From Anaeramoeba flamelloides (lineage: Eukaryota > Metamonada > Anaeramoebidae), in assembly GCA_027625915.1 (NCBI GenBank), contig JANTQA010000076.1, forward strand, positions 620,001 through 684,000: a stretch of DNA of 64,000 bases. Reading direction: 5' to 3'. This document shows positions 51,201 to 62,446 of this stretch, piece after piece. The notes below the pieces were generated by a model. That model ran no database searches. It saw only the letters and a list, made by a program, of their open reading frames with translations, and had not been told where the DNA came from. A program made the position numbers and the translations under genes. Each line of letters starts with the position of its first letter. Position 1 is the first letter of the stretch.

Positions 51201-54200
51201 TAATTATAATTGGATTCTATATTTCTCTATTTTTTTTTTTTTTTCTTTTTCTTAAACCCATTAAATCTATTCTCTTCAAAATTATAATTATAATTTGGAT
51301 TCTATATTTCTCTCTTTTTTTTGATCAAACAAATAAATACGAAAATTAAATGATATTATTTCATCAATTTAAATAGGATCAAACAACATTTACTTCCACC
51401 ATATCAAATGAAGAGCTAAGGAAATCTTCAATTAAAATCATCAAAACTTTAATTTGCTTACCAAATTATTTTGATCCATTAGAAATCCCACTGATTGAAG
51501 GTTATTCAAAAGATAATGTTAAAAATTTCAAATTTATTACTAATCTCCGTACTTCCATTATTAAAGGTTTTGCTCACGAAGTTTCTTCCCAAAATGCAAA
51601 GATTTATTTAAATTTAATGATTTCTTTACTTTTCGAAACAATTCAAAAGCAAAGTACAATGAGTCCCTTAATATTATTAACAATTCAAAAATTTATTTGC
51701 CAACCTTCAAAAGCCCAAGCATCGTTCCCTACAGAGGTCTTTTTAACAGCTATAAATGCACTTCGTTCAATTACTTGTCTAATTCCACTAATTAATAAAG
51801 TTTCACAGGTAAGACAGATAATTCAATCAATTAATTAATAATTAATATTCATTATCTTTCTCTGTTATCTAATCTAAATCATTTTTATATTGAATTTATT
51901 TTTCAAAAAAATCATAAAAAAAAAAAAATCAAAAATAGCAATCATTACCAAACGTGGTTACTGGTTTAAGTAGAGTTCTTCTTGAATACTTGCAAAATCC
52001 ACCCTCGAAAATTAAGCAACTCGAATACGATTTAGTTGTTTGTGGAATGTTAAATACTATTTGTGATTTTATTGTTAATTCTCAATGGATTTTTATGTTT
52101 CCAAATGTTCTTGAAAGTGTATTAAAATCAATTGGTAGTGCATTTAAAGAAGTTGGTGTCGAAGATTTCAAAAATGTTAAAAGCAAAGAACAAAAAGTAC
52201 ACATATCTAATAAGGTGAATGCTGAGGCACATTCTGTTTTATTAAGAATTATTAGACATTGTGGTAATTTCCCCTTATCACTTGGCCCTTCAAATATGTC
52301 CAGTTTAATAACTGAAGAAAAATTAATTGAAATGTCTGGGATGTCAAAAGAAGAATTTTCAGAGCATGTTAGATATTTTCTTTTAAATGACGAACAAATA
52401 CTTACAGCAGTAGATGTCCCAATTAAAGAGGAAAATGGTATTTATCTAATTTTTTGTTTATTTTTAATTTTTTTTTTATTTTTATCTGTATATCCAATAT
52501 GTTTTTGAATTATAACAAATGTTTTGAATTTTATTAATCAAATTCAGAACAATATTTAATGTACAAATATTTTGAAAAATATGGGACCAAAAAACACTGA
52601 ATTAAAAAAAATTGAAGTGAATAATAAAAATCAAGGAAACCCTGATCTTGAAATAAAAATGTTTTAAATTAAATAAAAAAAAAAACGATCAAAACAAAAA
52701 AATTAAATTAAAATTTAAATAGCCAAAGTAATTTATTAATAATAACACTTTAGCTTTTTAATACTTTAAAAAAAAACTCTCAAAGATTCATTTTATTTTT
52801 TTATTTAATTTTAGGGGTAATAATATAAAAAAAAATTCCTTTCAAGAATAAAGTATATTCAGTATCTAAAAACTAATCCTATTATATTTACAAGAACCAA
52901 ATTGTATTTTCATTAAAATAAATATAAAATCAAAATAATCTTACAATTAACAAAAAAAAAAAATGATTTATCGGAAGTTTATTCTTCATATTTAGTTTCT
53001 CCGAATTAATTTTTAATTTCTTTTTCAAGTTATATTGTCTTTTTTTTTTTTTTTTTTTTTAATGATTCAAAATGTTACTTTTGTATATGAAATATCTGCT
53101 ATTTCTTCTTCCATCAAATAATTAAATTTGAAAATAATTAAATGAAAATTATTGATAATACTTATATATCTGTACAACCCTCAAAGTACAAAAAAATTAA
53201 CAGTTTAAAGAATTTAAATAATAATAATATCATTCAAATTGGAAATAATTTTGATTTTTGTAAAAATATCAAAATCATCTTTTGAGTTTTTTGTTTTCAT
53301 TTTATTTTTTGAATTACCTAACTTGTTTCTTTCGATCGAAATATTTTTTCAACGTTTGATTGATATTCATTTTAAATTTGAGTTTTTCAAAATAGAAGAA
53401 CTCAAATAAAATTAGTTGATGGTTATCTAACCATTTGATCGATCAATAATTCCTCATAGAATTTAAACAAATTTACCAATTTATTTTTTTGTTTTGCTCT
53501 CTCCGAAATTTTTAACACACTCACTGATTTATGTGTATTGATAATTATATATTTATTGTTTTTTAAGTATTGTAATTTATAAACAATTTTTAACATTTTA
53601 ATCAGTGAATGGTTTTAATTTGGTATTTCTTTATGAATTGATTAAATAAGATTTTTTTTCTTCAAAAATTGAATTTTGTTGAAAAATTTTGAATTGAAGT
53701 TTAATATAATTTTATTTTATCTTTTACAATTCCATTATATTCTTAAATTAATAATTAATTCTTTATCATCAAAAAAAAAACAAAAAAAAAAAAAAAAAAA
53801 AAAAGAATATGTAACTTATGTAATTATTCGAGATATTTCGGGAAGATATTCATGGCAATTTAAATTTAGAACATTACCCATGAGCTATAAGCCACCATTA
53901 GAATCTGAACAATATTTACATGAATGGGAAGGCATTCCAAGACCACCATTATATCCAATTAAAAAAAATATCTCCAAAACTCAAAAGCATGAATTGAATG
54001 TCAAATATGATTTCAGACCAAAATTTTCAAATTGCTTGAGTGTAAAAGATGAAATAAGCTATAGTTGTCTTCAGCATGTTCTTTCTGTCCAGCATCGAAT
54101 GGAATCTGTCTTTAGATATATCCAAGACGAATCATCACAATGGGATATTTCACAGCCAAAAATTGAACGGGTAGAATTAACAGAAAACGATTTTAAATTC

Positions 54201-55013
54201 AACAGTTCAAGATTACTTTTATCCAATACTGGTATGATGAGGGTATCTGATCATTCGTATTTAATTTTATTAAATCAGTCTGAGCAATTCTTTGAAGCAT
54301 TAAAAACTCTTGACGAATGCCCAGAAAGAATCCAACAAACAATCGGTGTGGTGTACGTTGATGAGGGACAGAATAGATATTATAAGGGTGATGTAATTTT
54401 CAAAAATGAAAAGGGAGATGAAAATTTTGATCAATTCTTGAGAGAAATTGGTTGGATTGTCGATTTATCAATCCATAGCGGATACAAAGGGAAATTAGAG
54501 GCCGAAAAAACTGGCCAGTTTACTCCTTATTATGCTAATTATTCAAATGAAATCATTTTCCAAGTTTCAACTTTAATGGAAAAATTAAAGCCAGAGGAAA
54601 GGATGAATATAATTCATAAAAATTATGTTGTCATCGTCTGGTGTAAAGACCAACGTTATTTCAGTGCCAAATCAATAGAAGGCGGGAATAATAAGGTTTT
54701 CATTATCATTAGGCCGCATTACACAGGTTTGTTCAAAATTGAAATACAAGACGATTACGATTTAATACGCTATTCGGGCCCTCTAATGAACGGCTCCCTG
54801 ATTTCTAGAAATCTTTTAGGAAGATTAATCAGAATAACAGCAATGAATATTCACCAAGAAATATCAATGAGAAAAGGTACATTTGTTGAGCCTTTTGAAA
54901 ATAGACGGAAATTTGTTAATTTAATCGCTACTTCTTTCAGTAGAAAATTAAGTTATGATAAATTCTTCTCTGGTTGGTTTACTAATGAAACTAAAATTGT
55001 AAATCAAAAATAG
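42258..55013 (+). CDS. Ral GTPase-activating protein beta subunit-like, ten exons
   Basis: Model: join(42258..42306, 42421..42689, 43141..43398, 46945..47141, 48369..48451, 48866..48907, 50399..50865, 51377..51808, 51939..52437, 53806..55013), 1167 residues. All phases agree. Segments follow human RALGAPB in order (compared from memory): ITYPLDIKKSII with SLPIDHHSIIEQ; EETWKHLLNIIL; LLFDLWLISEI with WSHRKETILQW; PNENVVFAWEKIL; SILKMFGKWIFEAVE; NEELRKSSIKIIKTL; SLITEEKLIEMSGMSK; and YVIIRDISGRYSW. The C-terminal Rap/Ran-GAP-like domain shows IGVVYVDEGQ, FLREIGWIVDLSIHSGYKG, HYTGLFKIEIQDDYD and PLMNGSLISRNLLGRLIR. In animals the beta subunit is non-catalytic and stabilises the alpha subunit, which turns off Ral (and acts near mTORC1). 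At the asparagine-thumb position I read HKNYVVIVW, where the Asn falls one place off. Exon 6 is short with a weak GTTTTC donor and is the least sure part. Exon 1 is inferred from phase and alignment only. The upstream region gives no other start. Confidence 0.88.
42905..43025. repeat. Purine tract of GAAAAA units in RALGAPB intron 2
   Basis: Repeated GAAAAA and AAAGAAAG units on the plus strand, almost free of pyrimidines. It produces spurious Lys-rich and Phe-rich frames. Confidence 0.85.
43640..43870. repeat. Inverted repeat in RALGAPB intron 3
   Basis: TCACAGCGAAATCACAAAAG with TCAAA near 43690 is mirrored by TTTGACTTTTGTGGTTTTTG and TGATTTCTGTGA near 43798-43830. A short foldback element, ends not defined. 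Confidence 0.45.
44890..45470. mobile_element. Probable diverged family H-like segment in RALGAPB intron 3
   Basis: ATTGTGACTCACCTAAAAAT near 44907 is the inverse of the sequence next to the 29105 element (AGGTGAGCCACAATTTTT), and ATAGTCTCAATTTTCTTAAT resembles a family H interior block. Boundaries and identity are uncertain. Confidence 0.3.
46130..46600. mobile_element. Family E element, partial copy, in RALGAPB intron 3
   Basis: CCACAAATTAGATTAAATCG and AATTAAATTGA match the left end of the 21385 element. GATCCTCTAAATA, TTATTTGAATTTTGTCATTG and TTTTTGGTTTCAAGTCACTC match its interior. The right part is missing. Confidence 0.55.
47985..48250. repeat. Dispersed repeat in RALGAPB intron 4 (second copy at 57580-57800)
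   Basis: TATTTTCAAGTTACTCATAC, CACTTGATCTTTTTTC and CTTCTTCTCAATATAAA here correspond to TATTTTCAAGTTACCCATAC, TACTTGATTTTTCTCC and CTTCTCCCCAATAAAAA near 57690-57785. The 80-residue frame here is not supported as a gene. Confidence 0.5.
53178..53703 (+). mobile_element. Family A element in the last RALGAPB intron
   Basis: It carries ATTCAAATTGGAAATAATTT, GAATTACCTAACTTGTTTC, CCATTTGATCGATCAATAAT and GAATTGATTAAATAAGATTT in family order. It forms about 40% of this 1368-bp intron and ends about 100 bases before the exon 10 acceptor. Confidence 0.7.
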
Positions 55014-57194
55014 ATTTACAATTTTTTTTTTTTTCAGATTTAATTATTTTTTTTTTTTTATTTATTTATTTTATATTGATCTGGATCTTTTGATTTTTTA
55101 TATTAATTTTAATATTACTTTAAGAAAAATTTTATATTATTTTTTTTTGATTTTGATTTTTTAATTTTCTTTTGCTTTACTCTTCAAGAATCTCTAAGAA
55201 GTGATAGAGAGATCATAATCTAATTTGTATGTATTGAAAAAAAAATGTTATTTAAATGAACATTTCAAATTGTAAAATTTGATAATTCTAAAATCAAGAA
55301 AAATATTTTTGGACATTTAAAAATTCTAATAAAGATCTTTTTGAAAAAAATAAAAGTTTCTTAAGAATTATTTTTTTGGTGAATAATTTTAAGTTTTAAG
55401 TGTGGTAGTATAGGTATAAATGTAATTGAAAAATCAACTATTGGGTCAAAAAAAGACAATATTTTAATAAAAGGAAAAGTGTGATGTAGACAGTAGATAT
55501 AAACTTTTTAACAAATAAAATGGCCCAGAAAATTTTCAAGAATTATTCAGAATCGAATCAAATTAATAGTAATATCATTCTAAAATATAAGAAATTTTTT
55601 AAATCATAAAAAAAACACTCAAATGGATCTTTAAAACTCATTAAAAACAAAACAATAAAAACTAAAATTAAATATTATAAAAATTGGTATTCCATTTTAT
55701 TTCAAATGAGAAATCATATTTTGAAAATTTTAATGAAAAAAAATTCTAAAATCATGAAAAAAGTTGAACAATTTGAATTGGGAAAAATTTCTTGAATTCT
55801 ATTGACAACTCTTTACATGTCAAATTTTGGTTCTTTATTGTTTCATATTCAATATAAAGCCATAATTCATATGGATATTTTGTTAGTATTATTATTTTTT
55901 TTTTTTCTCTTTTCTTGTTTCCATCCATCAATCCAATAATAGTCTTTCTAAATCCCTATACCTAGCCCATTGGAAATCAAACTTAAACTTTTTCCATTTT
56001 TATACTGGTTGTATACAAATTGGTTTTTTATCTTCTTTTTTCATTTTCCAACTGTTCAATACCCATAAAAAATGAAAAAATAAATAATTAAAATTAAAAT
56101 GTAATATAAGTAATAATTTAATTAATAATCAAATTCAATAGTATTGGTGATTTGGTAGATGTGACATTTTGTTTAAAAAAGAGTTTTTTTGTCAACAAAT
56201 TTAACAATTAAAAATCATCTAAGCTATTTCCGCTAAAGAGGGGCAAATATTTTTTAAAATATATCTTTTTAACTCGATCTTCATAAAAATATTTAAAAAT
56301 CTAAAATCATTAAATATCATTCATTGATTCTTTTGAAGTATTCAATATATGTAGTATTACATAAATACAAGATATTAAATTTTCTTTTCTTGGTTTTATC
56401 TGATATTTTTTATATGTGAAATTCGTGTTTATTATTTTCTTTTTGATCAAAAAACCGTTTTCATAACTTGTTTAATCTCAACAAATTTTCATATATTATT
56501 GAAAACATTTAACTGCAAATCATTTTTTAAAAAAATCCTTCTTATCCTTTCCATATTTCCATTTTTTTATTGAAATTCTTCATACATTGTTTTCACATAA
56601 AAAAAGTACTATTTTTTTTTTTTTTTTTTTTTTTATTTTTTGGAAATATTTCATCCAACTTATTTTAAAATAAATAACTTATTAATTTATACAAATGGAA
56701 TTAATATTAAACTTAATTTTAGTAATGTCAATGAATGTATACTTTCACTAAAAAAGATGATTTTTTATGAAATGCAAAATAAAAAATTCCTCACTTTTTT
56801 GGGATTATCTTATTTGAAGAAATCTTCAAAAAAAAAAATAAATAATTTATTTAGCTTATCTTTAATTTATGATGGATTTAATTTTGGAATAATAAATTTA
56901 ACTAAAATTTTCTTAAAATGATCTTTTTTCATACATTTTTGATTTATGGTGTATTTTTTAACAAGATAATATTCAATAAATTATCAATTACTCAAAAAAT
57001 ACTTGAAAAAAATTTATAAAGTTGATAGAATAAAAATTTATCAATTTACTAAATATTGATCTTGGTAATATTTATTTCATTATGTTTTTTTTTTATTTAA
57101 AAAGTTTTAAAAACTATTGTTAAACTGTATAACTGATGAAAATGAAAAAATAAAGTAATTTTTTTTTTATTGTTTTTTTCAAGTGAATGATCAA

Positions 57195-57300
57195 AGATCC
57201 TCTTACAATGTTTAGGTTTTCCAGAATTTAGAAGAATTGAGTTAAATCCAAGATTTTACTCCATTCTTTTGAATTCTGATAAACCTAGGCACTCAATTCT
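57195..57300. repeat. Foldback repeat unit
   Basis: TTTAGGTTTTCCAGAATTTA with GAAGAATTGAGTTAAATC faces GATTTTACTCCATTCTTTTG with AATTCTGATAAACCTA. Confidence 0.65.
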
Positions 57301-58439
57301 TATTACTAATGAGAAATTAGTAATTTTGATGTTAAAGAATTAGGAAATATTTACGTTTTGAGTGGGTTCTAAATTTTTATGGTTTGAAAAAACAAAAAAA
57401 AATAAAGAGAAAAAAAAAGCAATCCAAAAAAATATAAAAAAGAATTTTTATTTAATGTATTTTTCAAAGGAAATTGGTATTTATTTCAAAAAAAAAAAAA
57501 TAGTCCATGTTTATCAAGAAAGCTCAAAAAAAAGTTAAAAACCTTTTATAAAACATTTAATCATTTAATTATTTCTAAGAAATCGTGAATGCTTCGTTGA
57601 GGGCTATTGTTTAGTATCTGCCATTTTTTTCTTTTTGATCGAATCTTTTTTGATTGTTTCAAATTTTGTTTTTTTATTTTCTAATTATTTTCAAGTTACC
57701 CATACCAACTAGTTTCTACCCTTCCAGTATAAGTAGGTAACTACTTGATTTTTCTCCTAGTGAATCTTCTCCCCAATAAAAAGTATATTCAACACTTGTA
57801 AAAATGGAAAAAAATCAAAAAGTATAATTATTGAAAAAACAGATATTTATTATTTATATATATATATATATATAAATCCTAAATATTAAGCGAGTTATTA
57901 AATTATGGTGATATCTTGATAAATCAATTTAAAAGAAATTTTTCTAAAAGTTTATTATATGTAATAATCGTGAAACTTGGGATTTTGATTCAATAAAAAT
58001 CAATTTGAATTTATAAATATATTTTTTTGTTATATAATTATAGTTCATAATTTATCAAAAGGGTTTTATTATAATATAAAAGATTTATTTATTTATTTAT
58101 TTATTTATTACTTTTGAAGGGAATAATAACTTGTATTATGTCAATGGGGTACCTAAGAATTTTTATTTTTCAATTTGTAGAAAATATCTTGATAAATCCT
58201 AATGTAAAAAAAAAATCAAGAAAGGTCAACAAAAATTCTATCGATATATCGAAGAATTGAGAATATACTTTGCTCCTTTTTCAATTTTTTTAAATTACAA
58301 AAACCTAACTTAAAAAATATTTAAACTGAATAGGTCCAACTTCCTCTTAAAAGTAAGAAATTTCATAAATTATCTAAACTGATTTTTATTTATTTATGAT
58401 AGAAATAAATTAAAACAAAATTTACAACTTATGTTAAAA

Positions 58440-59215
58440 TCATTCGAATCTGGAAATTAGAGAAGAGAAACATCATTTTCTCTTGGAATAGTGTCGTTGA
58501 GTACCTAGCTTTTCCATAATTTAAAAGAATAGAAAAAAATCAAAGATTTTACTCAATTCTTTTGAATTCTGGAAAAGCTAAGTGCGGTTTGTTTTTTTTT
58601 TTAATTTAAGAAATAAACCAAAAATTTATAAATTTTTCAGTTTATTTATTAAATCAAAAAAAGCCTAAGACTCTCATTCTATGGAAAAAATCGAAATTTT
58701 ATATTAAAAATTAAATTCAAAAACAAAATAATTAGTACTTAAAGAATACAATTTTCGAAATTATTCAGAACAAATACTCGTTCTTTATTTTATATTTGGT
58801 GTATAATAACGAAATTTTTGGTTCTTAATTGAAATTTTTTCACAAAAATTTATAAATTAGAGAAGAATCGCCAAGAGCCATGTAGTGTTGTAGAGTATCT
58901 ATATTTTCCAGAATACAAAATAATTGAGTTAAATCAAAGATTTTACTCCATTCTTTTAAATTCTGGAAAAGCTAATGGTGTTTTTTTTTTAATTTTGAAT
59001 TAAAAGATAATTATTTAAATTTTTGGTTTATTTCAAAAAATTAGAAATTAAGGAAGGAACATCAAGTGCCGTAGAGTGTTATCAAGTACCCAGGTTTTCA
59101 AGTATTTAAAAGAATCAAGCGAAATCCTTTATATTACTCTATTCTTTTATATTCTGGAACACCCTACAGCTGTAATAGAAAATTAATCTCCTCCCTTCAA
59201 AATAAAAAAAAAAAA
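58440..59215. repeat. Array of three foldback repeat units
   Basis: Three palindromes at about 58510-58580, 58903-58972 and 59090-59162 share the core GATTTTACTC.ATTCTTTT and its inverse. Each is preceded by a conserved lead such as GTGCCGTAGAGTGTTATC. The array ends at 59165-59200 with AATCTCCTCCCTTCAAAATA, the inverse of the AAGGGAGG edge seen at 7255, 12672 and 31443. The edges therefore define an inverted-repeat-bounded family. Confidence 0.65.
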
Positions 59216-60663
59216 GAAAATAATTTTTTTTATTAAATAATTTGGAACTTTGTTGAAAATTGAACTTATCAAAAATGAGAAAAATGGATCAATATTTTTA
59301 AAAACGAGAATTCATTTCTGGAAATAGCTTTAAAAGTAAGTTTGTTCTCATCTTAATCACATTTTTCCACCATTTTTCGAATTCAAGATGCTGCAAAATA
59401 TTTTTGAATTTGATATTAAATTTAGAGGAAGGTTGTGTTTAGTTTACTCATCCACTAATTCAGTAAATCAGTTCTATATTATTTTCCTTTTCAAATTACA
59501 GACACAGAAAGTTCTTGTTTGTTTTTTTTTTTTTTGAAAAGCAGTTGATTCATTCTGTTTCATTTGTTTTGAAATTATCACTCAACTCATTATTTTTTTT
59601 TCAAATATAAGAACAATTAAAATTAAAGAAAAGGAGAACACGAAAGAAATTTTGAAATTTGGCTGATTCAAATTCGTATTGTAGAAATTAAAGAAATTTA
59701 ACCAAACCCTTTTTTATGGAATATTTTGGAAAATAGTAAAATGTAATGTGTAGGAAGCTATTGAAAACGAAATAAGAAAAATCTGTTTTCCAGAAGTAAA
59801 TATAAAAGTGTCAAAAAAGACATGAAAGTACATTAGTCGCACTTTTTAGGTTGTTTCAAAACACTTTTTTAACAATTATTTCTCATTTTTTTTTTGCTTC
59901 TTTTTACTTTCTCTAAAGTTGTATTTTTTTATAGCACAAAAGCTAAACTTGGAAATTTTGGAAAAATCTGTTTCTGATTTACCATTTCCATATTCTATCA
60001 ATTTACCGACTCTTACTCTCTTGTCTATAATTTTTCAAGAGTGACAAAAATAAAAGATAAAAAACTGATACTAGTCATCATTTTTCATGTTCAAAATTGA
60101 ATATCTTGAGATAGTCTGTTGGTGAAAAGGTAAACCTAGCCAACCACATCAAAACTTTTCTTCAAACAATTCAAATTTTCAATTTGAAAGAAAAAAAAAC
60201 GATTTTAATGAACTAAAAATAAATACAATGAAGATTTCGAAGTTAAAAAAGTTCGACAATTCCGATTATTAACTTATTGGTATCAAAAAAAAATACTAAT
60301 AATCTTGGAAAATTACCAAACGTCTGATAAAGAAAAACAAAAGAACTTGTTACTACTTGACTACACACTCTTGAATACAAAGAATTTTATTCTCCAAATC
60401 AAAAGTTTGAACTTCTTAACTTTAAGTTATTCTTTCCAACAAAATTCGTTGATTGAAAATCTATAACTATTCAAAAGATAAACTAATCTCTCATCATATT
60501 CAAAATCCTTTTATTTCAAATTTATTATCCACAAATAATTGAATAAATTATACTAAATGCCAGAAGGTAAGTCAATTTCTCTGGTTTTTTGAGAACAAGA
60601 AAACATTCTGAGAAATAATACACAAATATTATCATTTTTTTTTAAAATTCCCAGATCATTAAA

Positions 60664-60723
60664 ATGAAAACAAAGTTAAAAAATACAAACCAAATCAAAT
60701 ATGACAAAATTCAAAACAAAAAA
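60664..60723 (+). other. Candidate N-terminal exon of the acyltransferase gene
   Basis: An ATG at 60664 opens 20 codons, MKTKLKNTNQIKYDK and onward, ending at a GTAAGG donor. A following AG near 60773 opens a frame starting PMAFFIHNNHSM. I could not find a phase-consistent path from there to the main exon at 61250, so this is tentative. A separate ATG-CCA-GAA-G followed by GTAAGT at 60557-60566 is another possible first exon. Confidence 0.3.
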
Positions 60724-61249
60724 GTAAGGCATCTTTTCTTGCTATTTCGATTCTTTTTTTTTTTCATTTTTAGCCAATGGCGTTTTTCATTCACAACAAC
60801 CATTCAATGTGCACTTTTTTTTTCTTTTTCAAAACAAACAGTTCTTTCATTTTCTTACTTAAAAAATTTTGGTTAATTGTTGAACAATTGTCCATAAAAT
60901 ATGACTGAGTATATAATTTGTACCCAGTAAAAGGGCTTTGTTGATTATAATATTCAACTCAAATATTCTCAAAAATTTTCCAAAATTTTGAAATTTTTGT
61001 AAAAATTAGAAAACATTTACATTTTTGAATTTTTTCTTTTGGATTTTCTAAATTGCTGACTCATTCCGAAAATAAAAATTTTTTTCTCAAAATGTGCTCA
61101 TAAAGATTTCCCATCTTTAAACTGTTATTTTCTTTTTAAGGCTTTTGAAATCTAGCCAAACCTCAAACCCAAAAAACAATTAATTCTGTTTTCTTCCTTA
61201 CATTTTCCCTTTTCCAAAAAAACCCAACAAAAAACAAAAACAATTTTAG

Positions 61250-62446
61250 CACAAAACCCAAACTGGCCTTGAAGACTACAGCAATTGGTCGATTAAATCA
61301 ATTTTGGGTCTTTTGCCCATGTTAATTTTTGGTCTCATCGAATTGATAGTTATCAAATATTTTAATATTGATTGCCAATTCACTTATAATCTCTCATTAG
61401 AAACATATCTCAATATCTTTGTACCCGTCCCTAAACTGGCGATTTGTTTGTCCTTAACTGTCTTTTCTTATTGCCTCTTTTACCCATTGAAGAGGCTCTA
61501 TTTAAAGGGGTATTGCAATTATAATCTCTTGATGGTACTTCGTGTCATCTTAAGTATTGGCATCTTATCTGCGCCTGTGTTCTTACTTAAAATTGAAATC
61601 AATCCCTTTTTAAATTCCTTTGTGGGCTTGGTGCCAATCGTAACATTATTGAAAAGCCATTCCTACTTGGAGGTCATGTTTGAAGATCTCCGATCAAAGA
61701 CCACAAAAAAGGAGAAGGCTGTCCTGAGACAAGAATTAATCAAGAGCCAAAGCATTGGTGATTTTGTTCATTTCAGTTTTCGACCTAATCTCGTTTATGA
61801 GAACAAATGTGTTCTTCTGAAGAAGATCAATTACAGAAGGATCTTTGTATACCTCATTTTCAGTACCATCCTAAACTTTTTCATGCTCTTCGTTGTAACC
61901 AATATGTTTAACAGACTAAAAGTTCCTGATCACAGCTTGAAAGGAAGAATCCAAACAGCAATATGTCTCGGTCCCTCCAATGGGGTCTTTTGGGTAACAC
62001 AGTTCATGTTAGTCTACCATTGCTTTTTAACCTTACTTGCGGACCTTACACGATATCAAGATCGAAACTTCTATGGCAATTGGATCAATTGCACATCAAT
62101 TTCAGATTTTTGGAAAAAGTGGAATACCTTGGTAAATGTTTATTCCGTGAAACACATTTACAAGCCTTTGCGGAAAACGGGCAAAGTTTCTGTTATTGTT
62201 GCAGGACTAACTGTTTTCGCTACATCGGGACTGTTGCACGAATATATCATTTGGGCAACTTTTGGTGTGTTCGATTATATGTGGCTATTAGTGTTTTTAA
62301 CACAGCCCATTTTAATCTTTATTGAAAAGTTGCTGTCCCCTTTCAAATTGAAAATTTGGATACAGGCTATTAAAGTAGTGAATCTCATGATTCTCATGCC
62401 TATCGCTGAAACCATTGCACAAAAATATATTTTTAAAAACATTTAA
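61250..62446 (+). CDS. DGAT1/SOAT-type membrane-bound O-acyltransferase (main exon, N-terminus missing)
   Basis: The exon opens in phase 0 after TTTTAG and gives 398 residues to TAA; DGAT1 is about 490. GLEDYSNWSIKSILGL aligns with the GFSNYRG segment of DGAT1. FRPNLVYENK matches the PTLCYE region and LLKKINYRRIF the following basic stretch. GPSNGVFWVTQFMLVYHCFL matches the PNHLIWL segment. RNFYGNWINCTSISDFWKKW corresponds to the FYxDWWN motif, and SGLLHEYI carries the catalytic-type His of the family. Several hydrophobic segments predict an ER multi-spanning protein. The family joins acyl-CoA to diacylglycerol or sterol. Two motifs are altered (FYGNWIN; NTLVN where NIPVH is usual), so substrate and activity are uncertain. 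The local coding sequence is clearly G+C-richer than the flanks. The start codon is in an upstream exon not securely found. Confidence 0.82.
   Translation, partial: HKTQTGLEDYSNWSIKSILGLLPMLIFGLIELIVIKYFNIDCQFTYNLSLETYLNIFVPVPKLAICLSLTVFSYCLFYPLKRLYLKGYCNYNLLMVLRVILSIGILSAPVFLLKIEINPFLNSFVGLVPIVTLLKSHSYLEVMFEDLRSKTTKKEKAVLRQELIKSQSIGDFVHFSFRPNLVYENKCVLLKKINYRRIFVYLIFSTILNFFMLFVVTNMFNRLKVPDHSLKGRIQTAICLGPSNGVFWVTQFMLVYHCFLTLLADLTRYQDRNFYGNWINCTSISDFWKKWNTLVNVYSVKHIYKPLRKTGKVSVIVAGLTVFATSGLLHEYIIWATFGVFDYMWLLVFLTQPILIFIEKLLSPFKLKIWIQAIKVVNLMILMPIAETIAQKYIFKNI

Larger units (their letters stand above)
55014..60556. other. Intergenic region between RALGAPB and the acyltransferase gene
   Basis: No gene is supported. 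The first part (to about 57100) is AT-rich. The 93-residue frame at 56640-56921 lacks an ATG start and any family likeness. Foldback repeats occupy parts of 57195-59215. The last kilobase before the acyltransferase is more mixed in sequence and probably holds its promoter. Confidence 0.55.

Noticed and set aside
56640-56921. 93-residue plus-strand frame
   Set aside because: It opens with TTG rather than ATG, follows a poly-T run and shows no recognisable domain.
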